DNA of 64,000 nucleotides from Methanosaeta sp. PtaU1.Bin112 (GCA_002067705.1 MVRL01000088.1:1-64000); one strand, 5' to 3'; counted from the stretch's first letter, positions 1-8,898 are shown. Notes: generated by a model from the sequence alone, not told the origin. Numbers and translations are program-made.

Positions 1-879
1 GGAGTTATAGCGCTGGTAGGATGCTCCAACTATCCGAACGGCACCAAAGAGTGCTATGACATAGCCAAGGAGTTCGTGGACAGAGGCTACATTGTGGTGG
101 CTACTGGCTGCATGGCTATGGACATGTCCCTGTACAAGGATGAAGAGGGCAAGACCATCTGGGAGCAGTACGGCGGAGCCTTCGACGGCAGGAATATCTG
201 CAACATCGGCTCATGCGTGGCCAATGCTCATATCCACGGAGCAGCTATCAAGGTGGCAACCATCTTCGCTCATAGAAACGAGCGTGCCAACTATGATGAT
301 ATCGCCGACTATGTCCTGTCCAAGGTAGGAGCATGCGGCGTGGCCTGGGGAGCATACTCACAGAAAGCAGCGTCCATCGCCACCGGTGTAAACAGGCTCG
401 GCATACCTGTGGTCGTTCAGCCAAGCTCGGTTATATACCGCAGGACATTCATGGGCAGGACCGACAAGCCCGAGGACTGGATGGTCATCGATGCCAGGGA
501 CGGCAAGATGCAGCAGATCGAGCCCGCGCCTGAGGCCATGCTCTATATCGCCGAGACCAAGGAAGAGGCCATGCTGGAGATGGCAAAGCTCTGCTTCCGC
601 CCGTCTGATAATACTTCGGGCAGGTCCATCAAGCTGACCCATTACTGCGATATCTCCATGAAGTACTTCGGCAAGCTTCCAGATGACTGGCATCTCTTCG
701 TCCGCGATGTCAAGGATCTGCCTCTGAGCTACCAGACGCAGATGATGAAGGAACTCGAGTCAAAGCACGGCTGGACGATCGACTGGAAGGCCAAGAAGAT
801 CACCTCCGGACCGCTCAGGCCGGCAGATGTGAGCTTCGATCCGACGAACATCCCGCGCAAGATAAGGGTCAAGAAGTGA
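1..879 (+). CDS. cdhA: CODH/ACS complex alpha subunit CdhA, 3' part (partial)
   Basis: The reading frame is open from base 1, so this is the last 292 residues of a longer gene; family members run to about 800 residues. CdhA is the Ni-Fe-S carbon monoxide dehydrogenase subunit of the acetyl-CoA decarbonylase/synthase complex. In acetate-grown methanogens it oxidises the CO released from acetyl-CoA and passes electrons to ferredoxin. The visible part keeps the cysteine-bearing blocks expected of the C-cluster region: GCSN near residue 8, ATGCMAMD near 37 and NIGSCVANAH around 68-77. It leads directly into cdhB, 24 bases downstream. An internal ATG at 76 is not the start, because homologous sequence continues upstream of it. 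The identification is firm; only the 5' end is missing. Confidence 0.97.
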   Translation, partial: GVIALVGCSNYPNGTKECYDIAKEFVDRGYIVVATGCMAMDMSLYKDEEGKTIWEQYGGAFDGRNICNIGSCVANAHIHGAAIKVATIFAHRNERANYDDIADYVLSKVGACGVAWGAYSQKAASIATGVNRLGIPVVVQPSSVIYRRTFMGRTDKPEDWMVIDARDGKMQQIEPAPEAMLYIAETKEEAMLEMAKLCFRPSDNTSGRSIKLTHYCDISMKYFGKLPDDWHLFVRDVKDLPLSYQTQMMKELESKHGWTIDWKAKKITSGPLRPADVSFDPTNIPRKIRVKK

Positions 880-903
880 GGCACAGGAGAGGAAGTGATC
901 TAG

Positions 904-1467
904 ATGGCAGCAGATGTAAAGAAAGGTATTGATACAACCAAGAACGCCATTCCCTTTGAGATGGCCCAGATCCCCGGGCCGGAGATGGCTAAGACCTATA
1001 TGCCGAAGGTCATCGGCGCGATCATCAGAAAGGCAAAGAGACCTCTGCTCGTAGTGGGTGCAGAGCTCTTTGACGATCCAATCATGTTCGACAAGATGAT
1101 CGAGATGGGAAAGATGGGAATTCCCATCGCCGCCACAGCGCACAGCGTAAAGGGCTTTGTGGATCGTGGCTACCTGGAGAATGTATATCAGATTGGCCTT
1201 CACCCCCTGACCGCAAATCTCAGATTTGAGGACTGGATGGGGCTGGATGGAAAGGGCCAGTATGATGTCGTAATATTCCTGGGCATCTACTACAAGTTCG
1301 CCAACGGCATGTTGTCCACATTGAAGAACTTCAATAGGAACATCAAGCGCGTATCCATTGACCGCTACTATCACGTCAATGCCGATATGACCTTTGGAAA
1401 CATGGCCTTCACGCCGGACGACTACCACGCAGCAGTGGATGAAGTAATAGCAGCAATGAAGAAATAA
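904..1467 (+). CDS. cdhB: CODH/ACS complex epsilon subunit CdhB
   Basis: This 187-residue protein matches the small epsilon subunit that forms the alpha2-epsilon2 CO dehydrogenase module with CdhA. It has no metal-binding cysteine cluster. The family has a Rossmann-like fold (DHS-like NAD/FAD-binding) and is thought to help electron transfer or assembly. The central stretch with RPLLVVGAELFDD (about residues 45-57) and the AATAHSVKGF block (about 77-86) are typical of the family. The ATG follows a purine-rich GGAGAGGAAGTGATC leader. Order and spacing (24 bases after cdhA, 32 before cdhC) are as expected for a cdh operon. Confidence 0.95.
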   Translation: MAADVKKGIDTTKNAIPFEMAQIPGPEMAKTYMPKVIGAIIRKAKRPLLVVGAELFDDPIMFDKMIEMGKMGIPIAATAHSVKGFVDRGYLENVYQIGLHPLTANLRFEDWMGLDGKGQYDVVIFLGIYYKFANGMLSTLKNFNRNIKRVSIDRYYHVNADMTFGNMAFTPDDYHAAVDEVIAAMKK

Positions 1468-1499
1468 ATTTCATCTCATTTAACAGAAGAGGTGTATTA

Positions 1500-2906
1500 A
1501 TGGCAGACATAAAGTTGGATATATCCCCTATGTATGAGGGCGAGAGAATCAGAAAGGACGATCTATGGGTAGAGCTGGGCGGCCCCAAGGCAGATGGATT
1601 CGAGCTGTCCCTGGCAACCCCGATGGACCAGATTGAAGATGGAAAGGTAACTGTCATCGGTCCGGATCTCGGAGAGATGAAGGAAGGCACAACCATGCCC
1701 TTCGGCATGATCTTCAGGGTCGGCGGCGAGAAGATCGAGAAGGACCTGGAGTCAATCATCGAGAGGCGCAATCATGCCCTGCTGTCCTACATCAGCGGAC
1801 TCATGCACCTAAACCAGAGATACGACATCTGGATGAGAATCGGCAAGGGCCTCAAGAAGAAGGGTGTCACATCCTGGAAGGAGATCTATGCTCCCGTCAT
1901 CGATCTGTACAAGGCAGAGATGCCATTCATCGAGAAGATGGACATCACCATTGTGACCGACCCGGCAAAGGTAAAAGAAGAGTTGGCCAAGGCCATGGCT
2001 GTCTACAAGGCTCGTGACGAGCGCGCCAAGGGACTGCACGATGAGGACGTCGATGTATTCTACGGCTGCACACTATGCCAGGCATTCGCACCTACCAGCG
2101 CCTGCGTGGTCACCCCGGACAGGCCATCCCTGTGCGGAGCTATCACCTGGTTCGATGGACGCGCTGCTGCCAAGGTGGACCCAGAGGGCCCCCAGTTCCC
2201 CATACCCAAGGGAACCGCAGTCGATGCTATCGCCGGCGAATACGAAGCCATCAATGAGATGGCATCAAAGAGGTCCGGCGGCGAGTACAGCCGAATGCTC
2301 CTTTACACGTTCTTCGATGCACCCCACACCTCCTGTGGCTGCTTCGAGACCATCGGATTCTACATGCCTGAGGTTGACGGCATTGGTCTCGCCGACCGCG
2401 ACTTCAAGGGCGCAACCCCCAACGGTCTGCCCTTCTCAACTATGGCCGGCCAGACGGGCGGCGGCAAGCAGGTCGTAGGATTCCTGGGAATGGGCATTCT
2501 TTACTACTTCTCCCCCAAGTTCCTCCAGGCCGACGGCGGCTGGAGAAGGATCGTCTGGATGTCCAAGGGCCTCAAGGAGAGAGTAAAGGCGGGCATCGAT
2601 GAGGACATGATGGCCAAGATCGCCACCGAGGACGATGCCAAGGACATCGCATCTTTGAAGGCATTCCTGCTCAAGGTGGACCATCCCGTTGTCAACGGCG
2701 TTGCCAGAAAGGTCGACGGCAAGAAGATCACCGAAGGCTGGAAGCTCGATGAGGTCACCGACGAGATCAAGGAGAAGGTTATGGCCTATATCGAGAAGAC
2801 CGGCGGAGACATCAACATCGATACTGTCAAGAGCGAGCTTGCCTTAACCGAAGGCCAGTTCATGCAGGTCGTTGAGGCTCTCCAGGCTGATGGCGTTCTC
2901 GAGTGA
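1500..2906 (+). CDS. cdhC: Acetyl-CoA synthase beta subunit CdhC
   Basis: This 468-residue protein is the acetyl-CoA synthase subunit that makes or cleaves the C-C and C-S bonds of acetyl-CoA at the Ni-Ni-[4Fe-4S] A-cluster. The ligand cysteines are visible as C190 and C193 (FYGCTLC) and C279 and C281 (HTSCGC). They align one residue off from the ligand numbering known for Methanosarcina CdhC. Further conserved blocks are WFDGRAAAKVDPEGPQF (about 217-233) and the Gly-rich GQTGGGKQVVGF region. The last 50 residues look helical (EIKEKV through LQADGVLE), and there is no Ala/Pro-rich tail. The two small genes just downstream may be relevant to that. The ATG is preceded by AGAGGTG. Confidence 0.96.
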   Translation: MADIKLDISPMYEGERIRKDDLWVELGGPKADGFELSLATPMDQIEDGKVTVIGPDLGEMKEGTTMPFGMIFRVGGEKIEKDLESIIERRNHALLSYISGLMHLNQRYDIWMRIGKGLKKKGVTSWKEIYAPVIDLYKAEMPFIEKMDITIVTDPAKVKEELAKAMAVYKARDERAKGLHDEDVDVFYGCTLCQAFAPTSACVVTPDRPSLCGAITWFDGRAAAKVDPEGPQFPIPKGTAVDAIAGEYEAINEMASKRSGGEYSRMLLYTFFDAPHTSCGCFETIGFYMPEVDGIGLADRDFKGATPNGLPFSTMAGQTGGGKQVVGFLGMGILYYFSPKFLQADGGWRRIVWMSKGLKERVKAGIDEDMMAKIATEDDAKDIASLKAFLLKVDHPVVNGVARKVDGKKITEGWKLDEVTDEIKEKVMAYIEKTGGDINIDTVKSELALTEGQFMQVVEALQADGVLE

Positions 2907-2941
2907 GCAAATAGCAGATACAAAAAGAGGGTGAAAAATCT

Positions 2942-3109
2942 ATGCAGTTAAAACTCAAACCAAAGGCACCAGCAGCAGCGGCTCCAGCAGCCGCAGGGGC
3001 AGCACCAGCAGCAGCACCAGCTTTCTCAGCTTCCGGCAGCGCCGGCGGCATTAAGCTGATACTGAAGGATGCCAAGATCAGCATAGACAAGGTAGTACTC
3101 GCCAAGTAG
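2942..3109 (+). CDS. Small Ala/Pro-rich protein in the cdh operon (copy 1)
   Basis: This is a 55-residue ORF with a good GAGGGTG ribosome-binding site, starting 35 bases after cdhC. It begins MQLKLKPK, runs through an Ala/Pro-rich flexible linker (about residues 8-30), and ends in a short amphipathic beta-like segment, GGIKLILKDAKISIDKVVLAK in pattern. The downstream gene at 3192 has the same three-part plan, so the two are sister genes; shared architecture and the shared MQLKLK start argue that both are real. Function is unknown. The linker plus short strand resembles a tethering tail, so a role as a detached tail or assembly peptide of CdhC is conceivable (inference). It is too short for most gene callers. 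Confidence 0.72.
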   Translation: MQLKLKPKAPAAAAPAAAGAAPAAAPAFSASGSAGGIKLILKDAKISIDKVVLAK

Positions 3110-3114
3110 AGTCT

Positions 3115-3140
3115 GCCTATCCCCTTTTTTGGGATAAGGC
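3115..3140 (+). promoter_or_regulatory. Hairpin between the two small cdh-operon genes
   Basis: TATCCC (3118-3123) pairs perfectly with GGGATA (3131-3136) around a C/T-rich loop, extended by GCC/GGC with one bulged A. The T-run is in the loop and does not follow the stem, so it is not a classic intrinsic terminator. It may mark an RNA processing or attenuation point that sets different levels of cdhABC and cooC-cdhDE. Confidence 0.45.
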
Positions 3141-3191
3141 GAATTTTGCCAGGCGAGTGCTATCATTTTAGTTTAAAGTGAGGGAGATATT

Positions 3192-3374
3192 ATGCAGCTT
3201 AAGCTTAAGAAGAAAGAAGAAGCTCCGGCCGCGGCTCCAGCAGCCGCACCTGCGGCAGCAGGCGCAGCAGCTCCGGCTTTTGCTATGCCAGCAGCATCAT
3301 CGGGTGGAATGACCATTGAACTTCGCGGTGCATCCATCCACGTGGCCGAAGTTGTCATAAAACCGAAAAAATAA
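3192..3374 (+). CDS. Small Ala/Pro-rich protein in the cdh operon (copy 2)
   Basis: This 60-residue protein starts MQLKLKKKEE, continues with an Ala/Pro linker (about residues 11-40) and ends with a strand-like segment containing GGMTIELRGASIHVAEVVIK. It shares start, linker and C-terminal pattern (GG-x-x-I/L-x-L-x-x-A-x-I-x-x-x-x-V-V) with the 55-residue protein just upstream, pointing to tandem duplication. A purine-rich AGGGAGATATT leader precedes the ATG. It lies 13 bases before the cooC start, inside the cdh operon. No known catalytic motif is present. An accessory or tether role in the CODH/ACS complex is an inference from position. Confidence 0.75.
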   Translation: MQLKLKKKEEAPAAAPAAAPAAAGAAAPAFAMPAASSGGMTIELRGASIHVAEVVIKPKK

Positions 3375-3387
3375 GGAAGGCTAGACC

Positions 3388-4149
3388 TTGGGGAAAGTAA
3401 TAGCGGTAACCGGTAAGGGCGGAACCGGCAAGACAGCCGTGACCGCGATGCTAATCAGATACCTTGTAAAGAATTCCGGAAAAAAGTATCGAATACTGGC
3501 AATTGATGCGGATCCTGATGCCAATCTGGCCGATGCGCTGGGTGTGAAGGTCGGAAAGACCATTGGCGACATGAGGGAGTTCGTGCAGCAGTCCCGGTTC
3601 ACAGCATCACCGGACACGGACAAGCAGGCGCTTCTTGAGGCCAAGCTCTTCGAGATTCTCGTGGAGGAGACTGGCTATGACCTTCTTGTCATGGGCAAGC
3701 CTGAAGGGTCCGGTTGTTATTGTTTTGTCAACAATCTTTTGCGCGCCGTAATGGATAAGACCATAACCGACTACGATCTGATAATCATCGACACGCCGGC
3801 GGGCCTGGAGCATTTCAGCAGAAAGACCATTCCGGACCTTGATGATCTCATCGTGGTGACGGACGAGTCCAGAAGAGGGCTTACCACAGGCGAGCGCATA
3901 CGTGACACTGCCCGGGAGATCGACCTCAAGTATCGGAATCTGTATGTGATCGTGAACAAGGTCACTCCGGGCAGCCGGGATCGGGTTCTGGAGAATGCCA
4001 GAGGCATCGATCTCTCGGTTATCGGCACTATTCCCTATGACGAAAGCTTAGCCAAATTCGATTTAGTGGGAGATCCGTTGATGGGCCTTCCCGATCAGTC
4101 GCCTGCAGTGCAAGAGATGACTCAGGTCGTCGGGAAATTGGGCCTGTGA
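3388..4149 (+). CDS. cooC: CooC-type nickel-insertion ATPase of the cdh operon
   Basis: This 253-residue P-loop ATPase belongs to the CooC/AcsF branch of the MinD/NifH-like family, which loads nickel into CO dehydrogenase or acetyl-CoA synthase at the cost of ATP. The deviant Walker A GKGGTGKT sits at residues 9-16, ADPDANLADALG at about 41-52, and the CxC metal-binding pair is C110/C112 (SGCYCFVNN). The start appears to be TTG at 3388, preceded by AAGGAAGG; the next upstream stop rules out a longer form. Its position between cdhC and cdhD matches the methanogen operon plan. A second CooC-like gene lies at 46346. Confidence 0.92.
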   Translation: MGKVIAVTGKGGTGKTAVTAMLIRYLVKNSGKKYRILAIDADPDANLADALGVKVGKTIGDMREFVQQSRFTASPDTDKQALLEAKLFEILVEETGYDLLVMGKPEGSGCYCFVNNLLRAVMDKTITDYDLIIIDTPAGLEHFSRKTIPDLDDLIVVTDESRRGLTTGERIRDTAREIDLKYRNLYVIVNKVTPGSRDRVLENARGIDLSVIGTIPYDESLAKFDLVGDPLMGLPDQSPAVQEMTQVVGKLGL

Positions 4150-4160
4150 GGGTGATTTGA

Positions 4161-5513
4161 ATGGCAGAGAAGATCACTTTATCTGACCTTAATAAGACAT
4201 TAACAGAGATGAATGTTCAATCCCTCGAGGGACTGAAGATCGAGGGAGATGTTGAGATTGATCTGGACGTTGGCGCAGGCGGCGTAGGGCCGATGTTTGC
4301 CTATTACTTCGGCCAGGAAGCAGCCAAGATTGCCATGCAGCTCATAAACTTTGCTAAGGCAGTCGGCTATCCGGTCGAGAATCTGATGCAACCTGTGGCC
4401 GTGGCCCAGGCAATAGCTCCGGCACCCAAGGATATCGCCGCGGCTGCTGCCGCTGTGCCCGCCTTCAAGGTGGCCTCAGCTCTGGCCAGCGCCAAGTTCT
4501 CAGTGGGCGTTGATAAGACCTGGAAGATTCCAATCCAGGAGGTAACTCTGGGAGCCACCAAGGCAGACGGCGGAAGCCGCGGCCATGTGGTCAAGCTGGG
4601 CGGCGAGAAGGCAATGCCATTCTTCCCGGACGCAGCTATGCCCCACGCACCCAAGATCACTATGGACGTCTTCGACATGCCCATCGGCATGGCCAAGGCC
4701 GTCAAGATGCACTACGAGGATGTCATCAACTCCCCAGGCGAGTGGGCCAAGAAGGCAGTCAAGAAGTTCGGCGCCGACATGGTCACCGTTCACCTGATCA
4801 GCACAGATCCGCTCCTCAAGGATACCCCTGCCCAGGAAGCAGTCAAGACCGTTGAAGAGGTCCTGCAGGCAGTGGATGTGCCAATCTGTATCGGCGGTTC
4901 CGGCAACCCCAACAAGGATCCGATCGTCCTTTCCAAGGCTGCAGAGGTGGCCCAGGGCGAGCGCGTTCTCATCGCTTCCGCCAACCTGAACATGGATTGG
5001 GAGAAGATCGGCAAGGCCTGTGTCGACAACGGACATGTGTGCCTGGCCTGGACACAGCTGGAGATCAACTCTCAGAAGGAGCTGAACAGAAAGCTCATGA
5101 AGGTCGCAGGCGTTCCCCGCGAGTCCATCGTCATGGACCCAACCACCGCCGCACTCGCTTACGGCCTGGACTTCGCCTACTCCAACATGGAGAGAATCCG
5201 CCTCGGCGCTCTGAAGGGCGACGAAGAGCTGACATTCCCCATGTCCTCCGGCACAACCAACGCATGGGGCGTCAGGGAGTCATGGATGGTAAAGTCACCC
5301 AACAAGGACGACTCCGACTGGGGAGACAGGATGCTCCGCGGCCCAATCTGGGAGATTCTGACCGGATACTCTCTGGCTATGGCCGGCGTGGACATCTTCA
5401 TGATGATGCACCCGATGGCTGTCGCGTATCTGCATGAGATCACTCAGTCCCTGATGGGCAGGATCGAGGCCAAGACGCCTGATACCAGCGCCTGGCTTAA
5501 GATGGGGGTGTGA
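4161..5513 (+). CDS. cdhD: CODH/ACS corrinoid protein delta subunit CdhD
   Basis: This 450-residue protein is the delta subunit of the corrinoid iron-sulfur protein module. With CdhE it carries the methyl group between the ACS A-cluster and tetrahydrosarcinapterin. A short N-terminal region is followed by an Ala-rich linker (about residues 85-115) and a TIM-barrel domain; the blocks [21 protein letters not shown] and [10 protein letters not shown] are characteristic. The ATG is preceded by GAGGGTGATTTG. The stop codon overlaps the region from which cdhE starts, consistent with translational coupling. Confidence 0.95.
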   Translation: MAEKITLSDLNKTLTEMNVQSLEGLKIEGDVEIDLDVGAGGVGPMFAYYFGQEAAKIAMQLINFAKAVGYPVENLMQPVAVAQAIAPAPKDIAAAAAAVPAFKVASALASAKFSVGVDKTWKIPIQEVTLGATKADGGSRGHVVKLGGEKAMPFFPDAAMPHAPKITMDVFDMPIGMAKAVKMHYEDVINSPGEWAKKAVKKFGADMVTVHLISTDPLLKDTPAQEAVKTVEEVLQAVDVPICIGGSGNPNKDPIVLSKAAEVAQGERVLIASANLNMDWEKIGKACVDNGHVCLAWTQLEINSQKELNRKLMKVAGVPRESIVMDPTTAALAYGLDFAYSNMERIRLGALKGDEELTFPMSSGTTNAWGVRESWMVKSPNKDDSDWGDRMLRGPIWEILTGYSLAMAGVDIFMMMHPMAVAYLHEITQSLMGRIEAKTPDTSAWLKMGV

Positions 5514-5518
5514 GGAAA

Positions 5519-6937
5519 ATGAAGGAAACTAGCCCGCTTAACCTTTACAAGCAACTTCCACAGACCAACTGCAAGAAATGCGGGGAGACAACCTGCATGG
5601 CCTATGCCGCCGGCCTGATCGCCAGGACCCGCAAGGTAGAGGAGTGCACTCCGCTTATCGAAGAGAAGAAGTACGCCAAGAAGCTTGAAGCCCTGAGGAG
5701 CATCATCGCTCCCGAGCTGAAGATGATCTACATAGGCGTGGGCGAAAAGCAGGTCAAGGTCGGAGGCGAGGATGTCATGTACCGCCACCAGATGACCTTC
5801 TTCAACAAGCCGCCATTCGCCTACGATGTTGCAGACAATATGGAAGAGGCCAAGCTCATTGAGCGCGTCAAGAAGATCACCACCTGGCGCAAGTTCTACA
5901 TCGGCAAGTGGCAGGGTGTAGAGATGATCGCCGTCCGCTCAGTGACCGACGACCCGGCGAAGTTCGCCGCCTGCGTCAAGACTGTCATGGCCAACGGCAA
6001 TGGCTTCCCGCTCATTCTCTGCTCCTTCAATCCCGCCGTCCTCAAGGCAGGCCTGGAAGTTGCAGCCAAGGAGAAGCCACTCATCTACGCCGCCAACAAG
6101 GACAACTGGAAGGAGGTCGCTCAGCTTGCCTTCGACTACAAGGTACCTGTGACACTTTCCGTTCCCTTCGATCTGGACGGCCTAAAGTCAATGGCAGTCA
6201 CATTTGCCAGCATGGGCCTCACCGACCTGGTCCTTGATCCAGGCACAGCCCCCAACGGCAAGATGCTGCAGCAGACACTGCTCAACTTCATTAACCTGAG
6301 GAGAGCTGCCGTTGAAGAGGCTCAGAGGGACATCGCCTATCCAGTAATGGTTCTGCCCATCAATGCCTGGCTGACCACTGAGGACCCGGTTCGCGCGTCC
6401 TACTGGGAGTCCGTGCTCACCGCAGCATTCGTCATTCGCGGCGGTGCCATCATGATCAAGCACTCCCTCGAGGCTCACAGCATGATGCCCGATATGCATC
6501 TGCGCTTCAACATCTACACCGACCCGAGGACACCCGTGCAGGTCAAGCCCGGCATCTACAAGGTAGGCAACCCCGGAGCCGAGTCACCGGTCTTCCTGAC
6601 CACCAACTTCGCTCTGACCTACTACACAGTCGAGTCCGATATCGCCTCCAACGGCATCGATGCCTACATCATCTCCATCAACACCGACGGCATCGGCGTC
6701 CAGGCATCTGTGGCAGGCGGCCAGCTCACTCCGACCAAGATCCTGGATTCCTTCAACGAGGCAAACTTTGATTGGAAGGCCCAGAAGTTCCCGGCAATTG
6801 TTCTGCCCGGAATGGCAGCCAAGTTCTCCGGCGAGCTGGAGGATCTCTTCGCAGGCAAGGCCAAGATCATGGTCGGCCCAGAAGATTCCGGCAGAATCGT
6901 CGGCTGGATGAAGGACATGTGGCCTCCCAAGGCATAA
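5519..6937 (+). CDS. cdhE: CODH/ACS corrinoid iron-sulfur protein gamma subunit CdhE
   Basis: This is a 472-residue gamma subunit with an N-terminal [4Fe-4S] domain and a C-terminal corrinoid-binding domain, the methyl carrier of the complex. The cluster motif is exact: C18-x2-C21-x4-C26-x16-C43. I chose ATG 5519 because GGGGGTG lies about nine bases upstream and the protein then begins MKETSPLNLYKQLPQTNC, as in relatives. A GTG at 5510 would add three residues and overlap the cdhD stop. The corrinoid-binding half includes GIGVQASVAGGQLTP and VLPGMAAKFSGELE. It is the last gene of the operon and is followed by a hairpin. Confidence 0.95.
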   Translation: MKETSPLNLYKQLPQTNCKKCGETTCMAYAAGLIARTRKVEECTPLIEEKKYAKKLEALRSIIAPELKMIYIGVGEKQVKVGGEDVMYRHQMTFFNKPPFAYDVADNMEEAKLIERVKKITTWRKFYIGKWQGVEMIAVRSVTDDPAKFAACVKTVMANGNGFPLILCSFNPAVLKAGLEVAAKEKPLIYAANKDNWKEVAQLAFDYKVPVTLSVPFDLDGLKSMAVTFASMGLTDLVLDPGTAPNGKMLQQTLLNFINLRRAAVEEAQRDIAYPVMVLPINAWLTTEDPVRASYWESVLTAAFVIRGGAIMIKHSLEAHSMMPDMHLRFNIYTDPRTPVQVKPGIYKVGNPGAESPVFLTTNFALTYYTVESDIASNGIDAYIISINTDGIGVQASVAGGQLTPTKILDSFNEANFDWKAQKFPAIVLPGMAAKFSGELEDLFAGKAKIMVGPEDSGRIVGWMKDMWPPKA

Positions 6938-6960
6938 ATTGGACCCAAAAGGGCTACGGT

Positions 6961-6983
6961 TATGTGTCCCATGTGGGCACATA
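6961..6983 (+). terminator. Terminator-like hairpin after cdhE
   Basis: TATGTG pairs with CACATA, and CCC pairs with GGG around an ATGT loop with one bulged T. A pyrimidine-rich stretch (GTCCTCATTTTCTTA) follows. It sits 24 bases after the cdhE stop and before an unrelated secreted-protein gene, the expected place for the end of the cdh transcript. Confidence 0.6.
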
Positions 6984-7050
6984 GTCCTCATTTTCTTAGA
7001 GCATCAACTGTATATTGGAATTGGATTTCTCTATGGAGGAACCGATACTT

Positions 7051-7524
7051 ATGCTGAATGCAAAAAATGCTACTCTGCTTCTGATCGCCATGACAATCGC
7101 TCTGGCCTTCAATGCTTCTGCTCAGTGGTCTCCGGGCGGATCAATGGTGTACATGGGGGATCTGAATCTTGCCCTGTCATCCTTCTCAGCCGAAAAGAGC
7201 GTCCAGGCAGCCTCTGTTCTGCCAGCTCAGGCGATTGCTAACAACACGACCGTAAATGCCACTTCAACTCAAGGTGCAAATGCCACCGGTCCAAATGGCT
7301 CTCTTCTCCCGGCAGACTCGGAAATTGGCCAGAATGATCCTGCCGTTCCGTCTCCTGCGGCAGGCTCTTCCGGCAAGAAGGTTCTGGATCTATCCGGCTA
7401 CTCCAGAGACCGGGTTAACAGAAACCTGGCCGGCTACACGAATATCATGTATCCCATCTCCGGATCAAGAGGAAGCACAACTTCAACGGCTGGTGGCGGA
7501 GGATGCGGAGGCGGGTGCAGCTAA
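7051..7524 (+). CDS. Small secreted protein with Cys/Gly-rich C-terminus, unknown function
   Basis: This 157-residue protein starts at ATG 7051, chosen because GGAGG lies 11 bases upstream and the product then begins with a clear signal peptide ending near NASA-Q (residue 24). The mature part has several N-x-T/S sites (for example NNTTVNAT), low-complexity Ala/Ser/Pro segments, and a glycine-rich end with two cysteines in the last six residues. It matches no enzyme family I recognise. The Asn/Thr content suggests an S-layer-side or envelope protein, probably glycosylated (inference). It resembles in style, but not clearly in sequence, the two secreted proteins encoded at 11143-12248. Confidence 0.7.
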   Translation: MLNAKNATLLLIAMTIALAFNASAQWSPGGSMVYMGDLNLALSSFSAEKSVQAASVLPAQAIANNTTVNATSTQGANATGPNGSLLPADSEIGQNDPAVPSPAAGSSGKKVLDLSGYSRDRVNRNLAGYTNIMYPISGSRGSTTSTAGGGGCGGGCS

Positions 7525-7539
7525 TCGCTGACGCTATTT

Positions 7540-7578
7540 TCAATTTTTTCCTCCTAGAAAAGCTATAAAAAAAATTGA
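7540..7578 (+). terminator. A/T-rich inverted repeat after the secreted-protein gene
   Basis: TCAATTTTTT (7540-7549) can pair with AAAAAATTGA (7569-7578), with T-runs in the left arm. It lies 16 bases beyond the stop at 7524. T-rich tracts alone can end archaeal transcription, so this is a reasonable terminator. Confidence 0.45.
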
Positions 7579-7700
7579 CCGACAATAATCAATTGGTAGT
7601 CCTTTGTGGGAGGAGAACAAGGCCCTGTCCGAAGTATCCCAATAGAAAAGATCCTATAGGACATTTTGCTGCGCCTGACATATTTCTTTCTCCTTCATCT

Positions 7701-8219
7701 CTATTTATTTAAGGATGGCTTTCTTGCCATTTCCGGCTGTAGATTGCAGCTCTCCGCAGCTGGCCTGTCGCCACTGGCGGATTCTATGGACTGCTCCAGA
7801 TGCTCCAAGTCTGGACATATCTTTATAAAATCGTGAGGTAGATTGGATAATTCCCTTTCAGGCTTTTCAATTTTATCTGCCAGGGCAAAAAGACATGTCC
7901 TGGTTATTGATGATTCTTTTTCCGGCTCCATCTTTTCATCCTTTCCGGATAGTATCTCTTGAAACTCAGAAAATTCACCTGTCGGATCTCTGCAGTCTGC
8001 AATAATCTCCTTTACCCTGATTCTTTTGTTGTCTATGCAGATTGCCTTGGCGAATCTCTCCAAATCTTCCTCTTCTCCCTCGGCAATGACAAATGCTCTG
8101 CCGTCAGCGAGGATCTCAATGTATCCCTTGAGATCAAGCGTTCCGGCCAGAGTCACCACTAATGCGCCGTATCCTGCTCCTCCCAGGTCTCCAAACACAT
8201 TAGCAATTAGTCGTCTCAT
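7701..8219 (-). CDS. Acylphosphatase-like protein lacking catalytic residues
   Basis: This 172-residue protein starts at the ATG at 8219, which overlaps the stop of the upstream protease gene (ATGA), so the two are translationally coupled. Residues 1-90 follow the acylphosphatase fold pattern (GYGALVVTLAGTLDLKGYI, then ADGRAFVIAEG). However, the catalytic Arg of the usual GVGFR/GVGYR loop is Gly18, and the position of the catalytic Asn is Ile36. The second half (about 95-172) is a Glu/Lys-rich, probably disordered tail with no recognised domain. It is therefore likely a ligand-binding or protein-binding relic and not an enzyme. A longer ORF start at 8279 would overlap the protease and is unlikely. 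Confidence 0.7.
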   Translation of the reverse strand: MRRLIANVFGDLGGAGYGALVVTLAGTLDLKGYIEILADGRAFVIAEGEEEDLERFAKAICIDNKRIRVKEIIADCRDPTGEFSEFQEILSGKDEKMEPEKESSITRTCLFALADKIEKPERELSNLPHDFIKICPDLEHLEQSIESASGDRPAAESCNLQPEMARKPSLNK

Positions 8220-8866
8220 AGAATTCCAAAGTATATCGGAAGGGCAATCAGAATGGTAGGCAATCCCACCAGCAGCCATACTGTGCGGTTGCTGTCAAAT
8301 ATCTTCTTGCCGTCCAGAGGTCCGATGGGAATCAGGTTGAAGGCCGCCAGGGTCAGATTGATGAACAGGGCAAAGTTGGCGGCCATGGCCGCCGTGCTGC
8401 CTGGCGGGGCCAGCATGAGCGCTATAAAGAAGAATGCCGTTAGGACAATATTGGTTATGGGCCCGGCCAGGGATATCCAGAGCGTCTCCTTTTTTATCTC
8501 CCTCCTCAGCTCCTCCTGGCTGAATGGATCCTGCATATAAAATGCCTGCGTCGCCGCGGGTTTGCTTATCATGACCGCACCGGGAGCGGCGAAGATGAAT
8601 CCGGCAAATGATGCAACTACTGCAAAGAGCAGGCCCATCGGATTGGCTCTGTACTCTGCAAAGTAGCCGAAGTGCAGAGCCATGAACTTATGAGCCATTT
8701 CGTGGAGCAAAAAGCCCGTGCCCACACCTACTGTTATTATGAGGATCATCTCCAGATCGGGGATTTTTCTGCCGTTAATCAGCACGGAAAAGGCGATAAC
8801 CAGCGCTGCCAGCGATAACAAGAGGTCTTTCAGCTCAATGGTGCTGATTCGGTCAGCAATGCTCAT
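8216..8866 (-). CDS. Site-2-type (M50) membrane metalloprotease
   Basis: This 216-residue multi-pass membrane protein has the zinc-protease motif HEMAH at residues 55-59 and the second conserved block NLIPIGPLDGKKIF (177-190), where Asp185 would be the third zinc ligand. Both lie in hydrophobic segments, as in intramembrane proteases of the S2P/SpoIVFB class, which cut transmembrane substrates. It carries no PDZ or CBS domain. It is the middle gene of a three-gene minus-strand set: a small protein upstream (33 bases away) and the acylphosphatase-like protein downstream (overlapping). The substrate is unknown. Confidence 0.88.
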   Translation of the reverse strand: MSIADRISTIELKDLLLSLAALVIAFSVLINGRKIPDLEMILIITVGVGTGFLLHEMAHKFMALHFGYFAEYRANPMGLLFAVVASFAGFIFAAPGAVMISKPAATQAFYMQDPFSQEELRREIKKETLWISLAGPITNIVLTAFFFIALMLAPPGSTAAMAANFALFINLTLAAFNLIPIGPLDGKKIFDSNRTVWLLVGLPTILIALPIYFGIL

Positions 8867-8898
8867 GGATGATGCTTGTACTCATACACTATATCTTC

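Noticed and set aside
760-1428. 222-codon open frame opposite cdhA and cdhB
   Set aside because: It is a shadow of two well-identified genes.
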